Assembly (NCBI GenBank): GCA_001695595.3 | Contig: MBPM02000187.1 | Coordinates: forward strand, 1 to 64,000 | Length of the DNA: 64,000 bases | Source: Plasmopara viticola | Lineage: Eukaryota; Oomycota; Peronosporomycetes; Peronosporales; Peronosporaceae | Reading direction: 5' to 3' | Part shown: one piece after another, positions 23,353 through 38,100 of the stretch | Position numbering within the stretch: the first letter of the stretch is position 1 | Layout of the letters: each line of letters starts with the position of its first letter | Made by a program: the position numbers and the translations under genes | Notes under the pieces: generated by a model | The model's database searches: none | What the model was told of the DNA's origin: nothing | What the model saw: only the letters and a program-made list of their open reading frames with translations

Positions 23353-26300
23353 ACGCTTTGTTGTGGCTCTATTGCGTCTGTGTAAGTCTAAAATGATAAC
23401 AAGGACGCATCTATGACCGTTCATTATCCTAGCACTTCACAAGAGCGAATATACGCTTTTTTGTGGCTCCATTGCCGTTGCGCATGTCTAGAATAATGCA
23501 GATGACGTACCTAAGGTGTACATCATCCCAGCACTTCAAAAAAAGAGGATATACGCTTTGTTGTGCTTTATTGCGTCTGCACACGTCTACAAAGAAAGAA
23601 AGGACGTATCTATGGCCGAACGTGATCCCAACACATCAAATGAGCAATTATACGCTTTGTTGTGGCTCTTTTGCGTCTGCACACGTGTACAATGAAAGAA
23701 AGGACGTATCTATGGCCGTACGTGATGTCAGCACTTCACAAGAGCCATTATACGCTTTGTCGAGACTCTATTGCGTCTGCGCACGTCTTGAATGATAAAA
23801 AGGCGTACATAAAGACGTACATTTCCCAGCACTTCAAAAGAGCAAATATACGCTTTGTTGTGGCTCTTTTGTGTCTACGCATGTCTAGAAAGATATCAAG
23901 GACGTGCCTAAGACTGTACATCATACCAGCACTTCAAAAATGCAAATATACGCTTTGTTGTGGCTCTTTTGCTTTTGCGCACGTCTATATTGATAGAAAG
24001 GTCATATTTATGGTCGTTGATCATTCCAACACTTCAAAGAGCGAATATAGGCTTTGTTCTGGCTCTATTGCGTCTGCGCACATCTCCAATGATAGAAAGG
24101 ACGTATCTATGGTCGTACATCTTCCCAGCACTTCACTAGAGCGAATAAACGCTTTTATTGATGTTCCATTGCATCTGCGCACGTTTAGAATGATAGAAAG
24201 AACGTATTTATGACCGTACATCATCCCAACAGATCGAAAGAACAGAGACACGCTTTGTTGTGGCTCAATTGCGTCTGCGCACGTCTAGAATGATAGAAAG
24301 AACGGTTCTATGACCGTATATTATCCCAACACTTCCAAAGAGCAAATATACGCTTTGTTGTGGCTCTATCGCGTCTGCACACGTCTACAAAGAAAGAAAG
24401 GACGTATCTATGGCCGTACGTGATCTCAACACTTCACAAGAGAGAATATACGCTTTGTTGTCGCTCTATTACGTCTGCGCATGTATAGAATGATAGAAAG
24501 GTCGTACCTAAGGCTGTACATCTTCCCAGCACTTCAAAAGAGCAAATATACGCTTTGTTGTGGCTCTATTGCTTCTGCGCACGACTATAATGAAGGAAAG
24601 GACGTGTCTACTGCCGTACATGATCTCAGCACTTCAAAAAAGCAAATATACGATTTGTTGTGGCTCTATTGCATCTGCGCACATCTAGAATGATCAAAAA
24701 GGCGTACATAAAGATGTACATCCTCCCAGCACTTCACAAGAGAGAATATACGCTTTGTTGTGGCTCTATTGTGTCTACGCATGTCTAGAAAGATATGGAG
24801 GACGCACCTAAGGCTGTACATCTTCCCAGCACTTCAATAGAGCAAAGAGACGCTTTGGTGTGGCTCTATTGCTTCTACGCATGTCTAGAAAGATATGAAG
24901 GACGTACCTTAGGCTGTACATCTTCCCAGCACTTTAAAAGAGCGAATATACGCTTTGTTGTGGCTCTATTGCGTCTGTGTAAGTCTAAAATGATAACAAG
25001 GACGCATCTATGACCGTTCATTATCCTAGCACTTCACAAGAGCGAATATACGCTTTTTTGTGGCTCTATTGCCGTTGCGCATGTCTAGAATAATGCAGAT
25101 GACGTACCTAAGGTGTACATCATCCCAGCACTTCAAAAAAGAGGATATACGCTTTGTTGTGCTTTATTGCGTCTGCACACGTCTACAAAGAAAGAAAGGA
25201 CGTATCTATGGCCGAACGTGATCCCAACACATCAAATGAGCAATTATACGCTTTGTTGTGGCTCTTTTGCGTCTGCACACGTGAACAATGAAAGAAAGGA
25301 CGTATCTATGGCCGTACGTGATGTCAGCACTTCACAAGAGCCATTATACGCTTTGTCGAGACTCTATTGCGTCTGCGCACGTCTTGAATGATAAAAAAGG
25401 CGTACATAAAGACGTACATATTCCCAGCACTTTAAAAGAGCAAATATACGCTTTGTTGTGGCTCTTTTGTGTCTACGCATGTCTAGAAAGATATCAAGGA
25501 CGTACCTAAGACTGTACATCATACCAGCACTTCAAAAATGCAAATATACGCTTTGTTGTGGCTCTTTTGCTTTTGCGCACGTCTATATTGATAGAAAGGT
25601 CATATTTATGGTCGTTGATCATTCCAACACTTCAAAGAGCGAATATAGGCTTTGTTCTGGCTCTATTGCGTCTGCGCACATCTCCAATGATAGAAAGGAC
25701 GTATCTATGGTCGTACATCTTCCCAGCACTTCACTAGAGCGAATAAACGCTTTTATTGATGTTCCATTGCATCTGCGCACGTTTAGAATGATAGAAAGAA
25801 CGTATTTATGACCGTACATCATCCCAACAGATCGAAAGAACAAAGACACGCTTTGTTGTGGCTCAATTGCGTCTGCGCACGTCTAGAATGATAGAAAGAA
25901 CGGTTCTATGACCGTATATTATCCCAACACTTCCAAAGAGCAAATATACGCTTTGTTGTGGCTCTATCGCGTCTGCACACGTCTACAAAGAAAGAAAGGA
26001 CGTATCTATGGCCGTACGTGATCTCAACACTTCACAAGAGAGAATATACGCTTTGTTGTCGCTCTATTACGTCTGCGCATGTATAGAATGATAGAAAGGT
26101 CGTACCTAAGGCTGTACATCTTCCCAGCACTTCAAAAGAGCAAATATACGCTTTGTTGTGGCTCTATTGCTTCTGCGCACGACTATAATGAAGGAAAGGA
26201 CGTGTCTACTGCCGTACATGATCTCAGCACTTCAAAAAAGCAAATATACGATTTGTTGTGGCTCTATTGCATCTGCGCACATCTAGAATGATCAAAAAGG

Positions 26301-29300
26301 CGTACATAAAGATGTACATCCTCCCAGCACTTCACAAGAGAGAATATACGCTTTGTTGTGGCTCTATTGTGTCTACGCATGTCTAGAAAGATATGGAGGA
26401 CGCACCTAAGGCTGTACATCTTCCCAGCACTTCAATAGAGCAAAGAGACGCTTTGGTGTGGCTCTATTGCTTCTACGCATGTCTAGAAAGATATGAAGGA
26501 CGTACCTTAGGCTGTACATCTTCCCAGCACTTTAAAAGAGCGAATATACGCTTTGTTGTGGCTCTATTGCGTCTGTGTAAGTCTAAAATGATAACAAGGA
26601 CGCATCTATGACCGTTCATTATCCTAGCACTTCACAAGAGCGAATATACGCTTTTTTGTGGCTCTATTGCCGTTGCGCATGTCTAGAATAATGCAGATGA
26701 CGTACCTAAGGTGTACATCATCCCAGCACTTCAAAAAAAGAGGATATACGCTTTGTTGTGCTTTATTGCGTCTGCACACGTCTACAAAGAAAGAAAGGAC
26801 GTATCTATGGCCGAACGTGATCCCAACACATCAAATGAGCAATTATACGCTTTGTTGTGGCTCTTTTGCGTCTGCACACGTGAACAATGAAAGAAAGGAC
26901 GTATCTATGGCCGTACGTGATGTCAGCACTTCACAAGAGCCATTATACGCTTTGTCGAGACTCTATTGCGTCTGCGCACGTCTTGAATGATAAAAAAGGC
27001 GTACATAAAGACGTACATATTCCCAGCACTTTAAAAGAGCAAATATACGCTTTGTTGTGGCTCTTTTGTGTCTACGCATGTCTAGAAAGATATCAAGGAC
27101 GTACCTAAGACTGTACATCATACCAGCACTTCAAAAATGCAAATATACGCTTTGTTGTGGCTCTTTTGCTTTTGCGCACGTCTATATTGATAGAAAGGTC
27201 ATATTTATGGTCGTTGATCATTCCAACACTTCAAAGAGCGAATATAGCTTTGTTCTGGCTCTATTGCGTCTGCGCACATCTCCAATGATAGAAAGGACGT
27301 ATCTATGGTCGTACATCTTCCCAGCACTTCACAAGAGCGAATAAACGCTTTTATTGATGTCCCATTGCATCTGCGCACGTTTAAAATGATAGAAAGAACG
27401 TATTTATGACCGTACATCATCCCAACAGATCGAAAGAACAGAGACACGCTTTGTTGTGGCTCAATTGCGTCTGGGCACGTCTAGAATGATAGAAAGAACG
27501 GTTCCATGACCGTATATCATCCCAACACTTCCAAAGAGCAAATATACGCTTTGTTGTGGCTCTATCGCGTCTGCACACGTCTACAAAGAAAGAAAGGACG
27601 TATCTATGGCCGTACGTGATCTCAACACTTCACAAGAGAGAATATACGCTTTGTCGTCGCTCTATTACGTCTGCGCATGTATAGAATGATAGAAAGGTCG
27701 TACCTAAGGCTGTACATCTTCCCAGCACTTCAAAAGAGCAAATATACGCTTTGTTGTGGCTCTATTGCTTCTGCGCACGACTATAATGAAGGAAAGGACG
27801 TGTCTACTGCCGTACATGATCTCAGCACTTCAAAAGAGCAAATATACGATTTGTTGTGGCTCTATTGCATCTGCGCACATCTAGAATGATCAAAAAGGCG
27901 TACATAAAGATGTACATCTTCCCAGCACTTCACAAGAGAGAATTTACGCTTTGTTGTGGCTCTATTGTGTCTACGCATGTCTAGAAAGATATGGAGGACG
28001 CACCTAAGGCTGTACATCTTCCCAGCACTTCAATAGAGCAAAGAGACGCTTTGGTGTGGCTCTTGCTTCTACGCATGTCTAGAAAGATATGAAGGACGTA
28101 CCTTAGGCTTTACATCTTCCCAGCACTTTAAAAGAGCGAATATACGCTTTGTTGTGGCTCTATTGCGTCTGTGTAAGTCTAAAATGATAACAAGGACGCA
28201 TCTATGACCGTTCATTATCCTAGCACTTCACAAGAGCGAATATACGCTTTTTTGTGGCTCCATTGCCGTTGCGCATGTCTAGAATAATGCAGATGACGTA
28301 CCTAAGGTGTACATCATCCCAGCACTTCAAAAAAAGAGGATATACGCTTTGTTGTGCTTTATTGCGTCTGCACACGTCTACAAAGAAAGAAAGGACGTAT
28401 CTATGGCCGAACGTGATCCCAACACATCAAATGAGCAATTATACGCTTTGTTGTGGCTCTTTTGCGTCTGCACACGTGTACAATGAAAGAAAGGACGTAT
28501 CTATGGCCGTACGTGATGTCAGCACTCACAAGAGCCATTATACGCTTTGTCGAGACTCTATTGCGTCTGCGCACGTCTTGAATGATAAAAAAGGCGTACA
28601 TAAAGACGTACATATTCCCAGCACTTTAAAAGAGCAAATATACGCTTTGTTGTGGCTCTTTTGTGTCTACGCATGTCTAGAAAGATATCAAGGACGTACC
28701 TAAGACTGTACATCATACCAGCACTTCAAAAATGCAAATATACGCTTTGTTGTGGCTCTTTTGCTTTTGCGCACGTCTATATTGATAGAAAGGTCATATT
28801 TATGGTCGTTGATCATTCCAACACTTCAAAGAGCGAATATAGGCTTTGTTCTGGCTCTATTGCGTCTGCGCACATCTCCAATGATAGAAAGGACGTATCT
28901 ATGGTCGTACATCTTCCCAGCACTTCACAAGAGCGAATAAACGCTTTTATTGATGTCCCATTGCATCTGCGCACGTTTAAAATGATAGAAAGAACGTATT
29001 TATGACCGTACATCATCCCAACAGATCGAAAGAACAGAGACACGCTTTGTTGTGGCTCAATTGCGTCTGGGCACGTCTAGAATGATAGAAAGAACGGTTC
29101 CATGACCGTATATCATCCCAACACTTCCAAAGAGCAAATATACGCTTTGTTGTGGCTCTATCGCGTCTGCACACGTCTACAAAGAAAGAAAGGACGTATC
29201 TATGGCCGTACGTGATCTCAACACTTCACAAGAGAGAATATACGCTTTGTCGTCGCTCTATTACGTCTGCGCATGTATAGAATGATAGAAAGGTCGTACC

Positions 29301-32300
29301 TAAGGCTGTACATCTTCCCAGCACTTCAAAAGAGCAAATATACGCTTTGTTGTGGCTCTATTGCTTCTGCGCACGACTATAATGAAGGAAAGGACGTGTC
29401 TACTGCCGTACATGATCTCAGCACTTCAAAAGAGCAAATATACGATTTGTTGTGGCTCTATTGCACTGCGCACATCTAGAATGATCAAAAAGGCGTACAT
29501 AAAGATGTACATCTTCCCAGCACTTCACAAGAGAGAATTTACGCTTTGTTGTGGCTCTATGTGTCTACGCATGTCTAGAAAGATATGGAGGACGCACCTA
29601 AGGCTGTACATCTTCCCAGCACTTCAATAGAGCAAAGAGACGCTTTGGTGTGGCTCTATTGCTTCTACGCATGTCTAGAAAGATATGAAGGACGTACCTT
29701 AGGCTTTACATCTTCCCAGCACTTTAAAAGAGCGAATATACGCTTTGTTGTGGCTCTATTGCGTCTGTGTAAGTCTAAAATGATAACAAGGACGCATCTA
29801 TGACCGTTCATTATCCTAGCACTTCACAAGAGCGAATATACGCTTTTTTGTGGCTCCATTGCCGTTGCGCATGTCTAGAATAATGCAGATGACGTACCTA
29901 AGGTGTACATCATCCCAGCACTTCAAAAAAAGAGGATATACGCTTTGTTGTGCTTTATTGCGTCTGCACACGTCTACAAAGAAAGAAAGGACGTATCTAT
30001 GGCCGAACGTGATCCCAACACATCAAATGAGCAATTATACGCTTTGTTGTGGCTCTTTTGCGTCTGCACACGTGTACAATGAAAGAAAGGACGTATCTAT
30101 GGCCGTACGTGATGTCAGCACTTCACAAGAGCCATTATACGCTTTGTCGAGACTCTATTGCGTCTGCGCACGTCTTGAATGATAAAAAAGGCGTACATAA
30201 AGACGTACATTTTCCCAGCACTTCAAAAGAGCAAATATACGCTTTGTTGTGGCTCTTTTGTGTCTACGCATGTCTAGAAAGATATCAAGGACGTACCTAA
30301 GACTGTACATCATACCAGCACTTCAAAAATGCAAATATACGCTTTGTTGTGGCTCTTTTGCTTTTGCGCACGTCTATATTGATAGAAAGGTCATATTTAT
30401 GGTCGTTGATCATTCCAACACTTCAAAGAGCGAATATAGGCTTTGTTCTGGCTCTATTGCGTCTGCGCACATCTCCAATGATAGAAAGGACGTATCTATG
30501 GTCGTACATCTTCCCAGCACTTCACTAAGAGCGAATAAACGCTTTTATTGATGTTCCATTGCATCTGCGCACGTTTAGAATGATAGAAAGAACGTATTTA
30601 TGACCGTACATCATCCCAACAGATCGAAAGAACAAAGACACGCTTTGTTGTGGCTCAATTGCGTCTGCGCACGTCTAGAATGATAGAAAGAACGGTTCTA
30701 TGACCGTATATTATCCCAACACTTCCAAAGAGCAAATATACGCTTTGTTGTGGCTCTATCGCGTCTGCACACGTCTACAAAGAAAGAAAGGACGTATCTA
30801 TGGCCGTACGTGATCTCAACACTTCACAAGAGAGAATATACGCTTTGTTGTCGCTCTATTACGTCTGCGCATGTATAGAATGATAGAAAGGTCGTACCTA
30901 AGGCTGTACATCTTCCCAGCACTTCAAAGAGCAAATATACGCTTTGTTGTGGCTCTATTGCTTCTGCGCACGACTATAATGAAGGAAAGGACGTGTCTAC
31001 TGCCGTACATGATCTCAGCACTTCAAAAAAGCAAATATACGATTTGTTGTGGCTCTATTGCATCTGCGCACATCTAGAATGATCAAAAAGGCGTACATAA
31101 AGATGTACATCTCCCAGCACTTCACAAGAGAGAATATACGCTTTGTTGTGGCTCTATTGTGTCTACGCATGTCTAGAAAGATATGGAGGACGCACCTAAG
31201 GCTGTACATCTTCCCAGCACTTCAATAGAGCAAAGAGACGCTTTGGTGTGGCTCTATTGCTTCTACGCATGTTAGAAAGATATGAAGGACGTACCTTAGG
31301 CTGTACATCTTCCCAGCACTTTAAAAGAGCGAATATACGCTTTGTTGTGGCTCTATTGCGTCTGTGTAAGTCTAAAATGATAACAAGGACGCATCTATGA
31401 CCGTTCATTATCCTAGCACTTCACAAGAGCGAATATACGCTTTTTTGTGGCTCTATTGCCGTTGCGCATGTCTAGAATAATGCAGATGACGTACCTAAGG
31501 TGTACATCATCCCAGCACTTCAAAAAAAGAGGATATACGATTTGTTGTGCTTTATTGCGTCTGCACACGTCTACAAAGAAAGAAAGGACGTATCTATGGC
31601 CGAACGTGATCCCAACACATCAAATGAGCAATTATACGCTTTGTTGTGGCTCTTTTGCGTCTGCACACGTGAACAATGAAAGAAAGGACGTATCTATGGC
31701 CGTACGTGATGTCAGCACTTCACAAGAGCCATTATACGCTTTGTCGAGACTCTATTGCGTCTGCGCACGTCTTGAATGATAAAAAAGGCGTACATAAAGA
31801 CGTACATATTCCCAGCACTTTAAAATAGCAAATATACGCTTTGTTGTGGCTCTTTTGTGTCTACGCATGTCTAGAAAGATATCAAGGACGTACCTAAGAC
31901 TGTACATCATACCAGCACTTCAAAAATGCAAATATACGCTTTGTTGTGGCTCTTTTGCTTTTGCGCACGTCTATATTGATAGAAAGGTCATATTTATGGT
32001 CGTTGATCATTCCAACACTTCAAAGAGCGAATATAGGCTTTGTTCTGGCTCTATTGCGTCTGCGCACATCTCCAATGATAGAAAGGACGTATCTATGGTC
32101 GTACATCTTCCCAGCACTTCACAAGAGCGAATAAACGCTTTTATTGATGTCCCATTGCATCTGCGCACGTTTAAAATGATAGAAAGAACGTATTTATGAC
32201 CGTACATCATCCCAACAGATCGAAAGAACAGAGACACGCTTTGTTGTGGCTCAATTGCGTCTGGGCACGTCTAGAATGATAGAAAGAACGGTTCCATGAC

Positions 32301-34140
32301 CGTATATCATCCCAACACTTCCAAAGAGCAAATATACGCTTTGTTGTGGCTCTATCGCGTCTGCACACGTCTACAAAGAAAGAAAGGACGTATCTATGGC
32401 CGTACGTGATCTCAACACTTCACAAGAGAGAATATACGCTTTGTCGTCGCTCTATTACGTCTGCGCATGTATAGAATGATAGAAAGGTCGTACCTAAGGC
32501 TGTACATCTTCCCAGCACTTCAAAAGAGCAAATATACGCTTTGTTGTGGCTCTATTGCTTCTGCGCACGACTATAATGAAGGAAAGGACGTGTCTACTGC
32601 CGTACATGATCTCAGCACTTCAAAAAGCAAATATACGATTTGTTGTGGCTCTATTGCATCTGCGCACATCTAGAATGATCAAAAAGGCGTACATAAAGAT
32701 GTACATCTTCCCAGCACTTCACAAGAGAGAATTTACGCTTTGTTGTGGCTCTATTGTGTCTACGCATGTCTAGAAAGATATGGAGGACGCACCTAAGGCT
32801 GTACATCTTCCCAGCACTTCAATAGAGCAAAGAGACGCTTTGGTGTGGCTCTATTGCTTCTACGCATGTTTAGAAAGATATGAAGGACGTACCTTAGGCT
32901 GTACATCTTCCCAGCACTTTAAAAGAGCGAATATACGCTTTGTTGTGGCTCTATTGCGTCTGTGTAAGTCTAAAATGATAACAAGGACGCATCTATGACC
33001 GTTCATTATCCTAGCACTTCACAAGAGCGAATATACGCTTTTTTGTGGCTCTATTGCCGTTGCGCATGTCTAGAATAATGCAGATGACGTACCTAAGGTG
33101 TACATCATCCCAGCACTTCAAAAAAGAGGATATACGATTTGTTGTGCTTTATTGCGTCTGCACACGTCTACAAAGAAAGAAAGGACGTATCTATGGCCGA
33201 ACGTGATCCCAACACATCAAATGAGCAATTATACGCTTTGTTGTGGCTCTTTTGCGTCTGCACACGTGAACAATGAAAGAAAGGACGTATCTATGGCCGT
33301 ACGTGATGTCAGCACTTCACAAGAGCCATTATACGCTTTGTCGAGACTCTATTGCGTCTGCGCACGTCTTGAATGATAAAAAAGGCGTACATAAGACGTA
33401 CATATTCCCAGCACTTTAAAATAGCAAATATACGCTTTGTTGTGGCTCTTTTGTGTCTACGCATGTCTAGAAAGATATCAAGGACGTACCTAAGACTGTA
33501 CATCATACCAGCACTTCAAAAATGCAAATATACGCTTTGTTGTGGCTCTTTGCTTTTGCGCACGTCTATATTGATAGAAAGGTCATATTTATGGTCGTTG
33601 ATCATTCCAACACTTCAAAGAGCGAATATAGGCTTTGTTCTGGCTCTATTGCGTCTGCGCACATCTCCAATGATAGAAAGGACGTATCTATGGTCGTACA
33701 TCTTCCCAGCACTTCACAAGAGCGAATAAACGCTTTTATTGATGTCCCATTGCATCTGCGCACGTTTAAAATGATAGAAAGAACGTATTTATGACCGTAC
33801 ATCATCCCAACAGATCGAAAGAACAGAGACACGCTTTGTTGTGGCTCAATTGCGTCTGGGCACGTCTAGAATGATAGAAAGAACGGTTCCATGACCGTAT
33901 ATCATCCCAACACTTCCAAAGAGCAAATATACGCTTTGTTGTGGCTCTATCGCGTCTGCACACGTCTACAAAGAAAGAAAGGACGTATCTATGGCCGTAC
34001 GTGATCTCAACACTTCACAAGAGAGAATATACGCTTTGTCGTCGCTCTATTACGTCTGCGCATGTATAGAATGATAGAAAGGTCGTACCTAAGGCTGTAC
34101 ATCTTCCCAGCACTTCAAAAGAGCAAATATACGCTTTGTT

Positions 34141-35139
34141 GTGGCTCTATTGCTTCTGCGCACGACTATAATGAAGGAAAGGACGTGTCTACTGCCGTAC
34201 ATGATCTCAGCACTTCAAAAGAGCAATATACGATTTGTTGTGGCTCTATTGCATCTGCGCACATCTAGAATGATCAAAAAGGCGTACATAAAGATGTACA
34301 TCTTCCCAGCACTTCACAAGAGAGAATTTACGCTTTGTTGTGGCTCTATTGTGTCTACGCATGTCTAGAAAGATATGGAGGACGCACCTAAGGCTGTACA
34401 TCTTCCCAGCACTTCAATAGAGCAAAGAGACGCTTTGGTGTGGCTCTGTTGCTTCTACGCATGTCTAGAAAGATATGAAGGACGTACCTGAGGCTTTACA
34501 TCTTCCCAGCACTTTAAAAGAGCGAATATACGCTTTGTTGTGGCTCTATTGCGTCTGTGTAAGTCTAAAATGATAACAAGGACGCATCTATGACCGTTCA
34601 TTATCCTAGCACTTCACAAGAGCGAATATACGCTTTTTTGTGGCTCTATTGCTTCTGCGCACGACTATAATGAAGGAAAGGACGTGTCTACTGCCGTACA
34701 TGATCTCAGCACTTCAAAAGAGCAAATATACGATTTGTTGTGGCTCTATTGCATCTGCGCACATCTAGAATGATCAAAAAGGCGTACATAAAGATGTACA
34801 TCTTCCCAGCACTTCACAAGAGAGAATTTACGCTTTGTTGTGGCTCTTATGTGTCTACGCATGTCTAGAAAGATATGGAGGACGCACCTAAGGCTGTACA
34901 TCTTCCCAGCACTTCAATAGAGCAAAGAGACGCTTTGGTGTGGCTCTGTTGCTTCTACGCATGTCTAGAAAGATATGAAGGACGTACCTTAGGCTTTACA
35001 TCTTCCCAGCACTTTAAAAGAGCGAATATACGCTTTGTTGTGGCTCTATTGCGTCTGTGTAAGTCTAAAATGATAACAAGGACGCATCTATGACCGTTCA
35101 TTATCCTAGCACTTCACAAGAGCGAATATACGCTTTTTT
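34141..35139. repeat. 499-bp (5-monomer) duplication inside the 16-mer HOR
   Basis: The order of monomers from 34141 (GCTCTATTGCTTCTGCGCAC) restarts at 34640, so 34141-34639 and 34640-35139 are near copies. The switch occurs inside GTGGCTCTATTGC, which is common to both monomers. This accounts for the one HOR unit that is about 500 bp too long. Small differences (CTGTT versus CTATT, CCTGAGG versus CCTTAGG) show the copies have begun to diverge. Confidence 0.85.
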
Positions 35140-38100
35140 GTGGCTCCATTGCCGTTGCGCATGTCTAGAATAATGCAGATGACGTACCTAAGGTGTACAT
35201 CATCCCAGCACTTCAAAAAAAGAGGATATACGCTTTGTTGTGCTTTATTGCGTCTGCACACGTCTACAAAGAAAGAAAGGACGTATCTATGGCCGAACGT
35301 GATCCCAACACATCAAATGAGCAATTATACGCTTTGTTGTGGCTCTTTTGCGTCTGCACACGTGAACAATGAAAGAAAGGACGTATCTATGGCCGTACGT
35401 GATGTCAGCACTTCACAAGAGCCATTATACGCTTTGTCGAGACTCTATTGCGTCTGCGCACGTCTTGAATGATAAAAAAGGCGTACATAAAGACGTACAT
35501 ATTCCCAGCACTTTAAAAGAGCAAATATACGCTTTGTTGTGGCTCTTTTGTGTCTACGCATGTCTAGAAAGATATCAAGGACGTACCTAAGACTGTACAT
35601 CATACCAGCACTTCAAAAATGCAAATATACGCTTTGTTGTGGCTCTTTTGCTTTTGCGCACGTCTATATTGATAGAAAGGTCATATTTATGGTCGTTGAT
35701 CATTCCAACACTTCAAAGAGCGAATATAGGCTTTGTTCTGGCTCTATTGCGTCTGCGCACATCTCCAATGATAGAAAGGACGTATCTATGGTCGTACATC
35801 TTCCCAGCACTTCACAAGAGCGAATAAACGCTTTTATTGATGTCCCATTGCATCTGCGCACGTTTAAAATGATAGAAAGAACGTATTTATGACCGTACAT
35901 CATCCCAACAGATCGAAAGAACAGAGACACGCTTTGTTGTGGCTCAATTGCGTCTGGCACGTCTAGAATGATAGAAAGAACGGTTCCATGACCGTATATC
36001 ATCCCAACACTTCCAAAGAGCAGATATACGCTTTGTTGTGGCTCTATCGCGTCTGCACACGTCTACAAAGAAAGAAAGGACGTATCTATGGCCGTACGTG
36101 ATCTCAACACTTCACAAGAGAGAATATACGCTTTGTCGTCGCTCTATTACGTCTGCGCATGTATAGAATGATAGAAAGGTCGTACCTAAGGCTGTACATC
36201 TTCCCAGCACTTCAAAAGAGCAAATATACGCTTTGTTGTGGCTCTATTGCTTCTGCGCACGACTATAATGAAGGAAAGGACGTGTCTACTGCCGTACATG
36301 ATCTCAGCACTTCAAAAGAGCAAATATACAATTTGTTGTGGCTCTATTGCATCTGCGCACATCTAGAATGATCAAAAAGGCGTACATAAAGATGTACATC
36401 TTCCCAGCACTTCACAAGAGAGAATTTACGCTTTGTTGTGGCTCTTATGTGTCTACGCATGTCTAGAAAGATATGGAGGACGCACCTAAGGCTGTACATC
36501 TTCCCAGCACTTCAATAGAGCAAAGAGACGCTTTGGTGTGGCTCTGTTGCTTCTACGCATGTCTAGAAAGATATGAAGGACGTACCTTAGGCTTTACATC
36601 TTCCCAGCACTTTAAAAGAGCGAATATACGCTTTGTTGTGGCTCTATTGCGTCTGTGTAAGTCTAAAATGATAACAAGGACGCATCTATGACCGTTCATT
36701 ATCCTAGCACTTCACAAGAGCGAATATACGCTTTTTTGTGGCTCCATTGCCGTTGCGCATGTCTAGAATAATGCAGATGACGTACCTAAGGTGTACATCA
36801 TCCCAGCACTTCAAAAAAAGAGGATATACGCTTTGTTGTGCTTTATTGCGTCTGCACACGTCTACAAAGAAAGAAAGGACGTATCTATGGCCGAACGTGA
36901 TCCCAACACATCAAATGAGCAATTATACGCTTTGTTGTGGCTCTTTTGCGTCTGCACACGTGTACAATGAAAGAAAGGACGTATCTATGGCCGTACGTGA
37001 TGTCAGCACTTCACAAGAGCCATTATACGCTTTGTCGAGACTCTATTGCGTCTGCGCACGTCTTGAATGATAAAAAGGCGTACATAAAGACGTACATATT
37101 CCCAGCACTTTAAAAGAGCAAATATACGCTTTGTTGTGGCTCTTTTGTGTCTACGCATGTCTAGAAAGATATCAAGGACGTACCTAAGACTGTACATCAT
37201 ACCAGCACTTCAAAAATGCAAATATACGCTTTGTTGTGGCTCTTTTGCTTTTGCGCACGTCTATATTGATAGAAAGGTCATATTTATGGTCGTTGATCAT
37301 TCCAACACTTCAAAGAGCGAATATAGGCTTTGTTCTGGCTCTATTGCGTCTGCGCACATCTCCAATGATAGAAAGGACGTATCTATGGTCGTACATCTTC
37401 CCAGCACTTCACAAGAGCGAATAAACGCTTTTATTGATGTCCCATTGCATCTGCGCACGTTTAAAATGATAGAAAGAACGTATTTATGACCGTACATCAT
37501 CCCAACAGATCGAAAGAACAGAGACACGCTTTGTTGTGGCTCAATTGCGTCTGGGCACGTCTAGAATGATAGAAAGAACGGTTCCATGACCGTATATCAT
37601 CCCAACACTTCCAAAGAGCAGATATACGCTTTGTTGTGGCTCTATCGCGTCTGCACACGTCTACAAAGAAAGAAAGGACGTATCTATGGCCGTACGTGAT
37701 CTCAACACTTCACAAGAGAGAATATACGCTTTGTCGTCGCTCTATTACGTCTGCGCATGTATAGAATGATAGAAAGGTCGTACCTAAGGCTGTACATCTT
37801 CCCAGCACTTCAAAAGAGCAAATATACGCTTTGTTGTGGCTCTATTGCTTCTGCGCACGACTATAATGAAGGAAAGGACGTGTCTACTGCCGTACATGAT
37901 CTCAGCACTTCAAAAAAGCAAATATACGATTTGTTGTGGCTCTATTGCATCTGCGCACATCTAGAATGATCAAAAAGGCGTACATAAAGATGCACATCCT
38001 CCCAGCACTTCACAAGAGAGAATATACGCTTTGTTGTGGCTCTATTGTGTCTACGCATGTCTAGAAAGATATGGAGGACGCACCTAAGGCTGTACATCTT

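Noticed and set aside
23662..24213. 183-codon and similar long plus-strand open frames in satB as proteins
   Set aside because: The peptides are the same monomer read in rotating frames. They start and stop wherever the TCTAGAATGATAG block varies, and equivalent units elsewhere break the frame by single-base indels.
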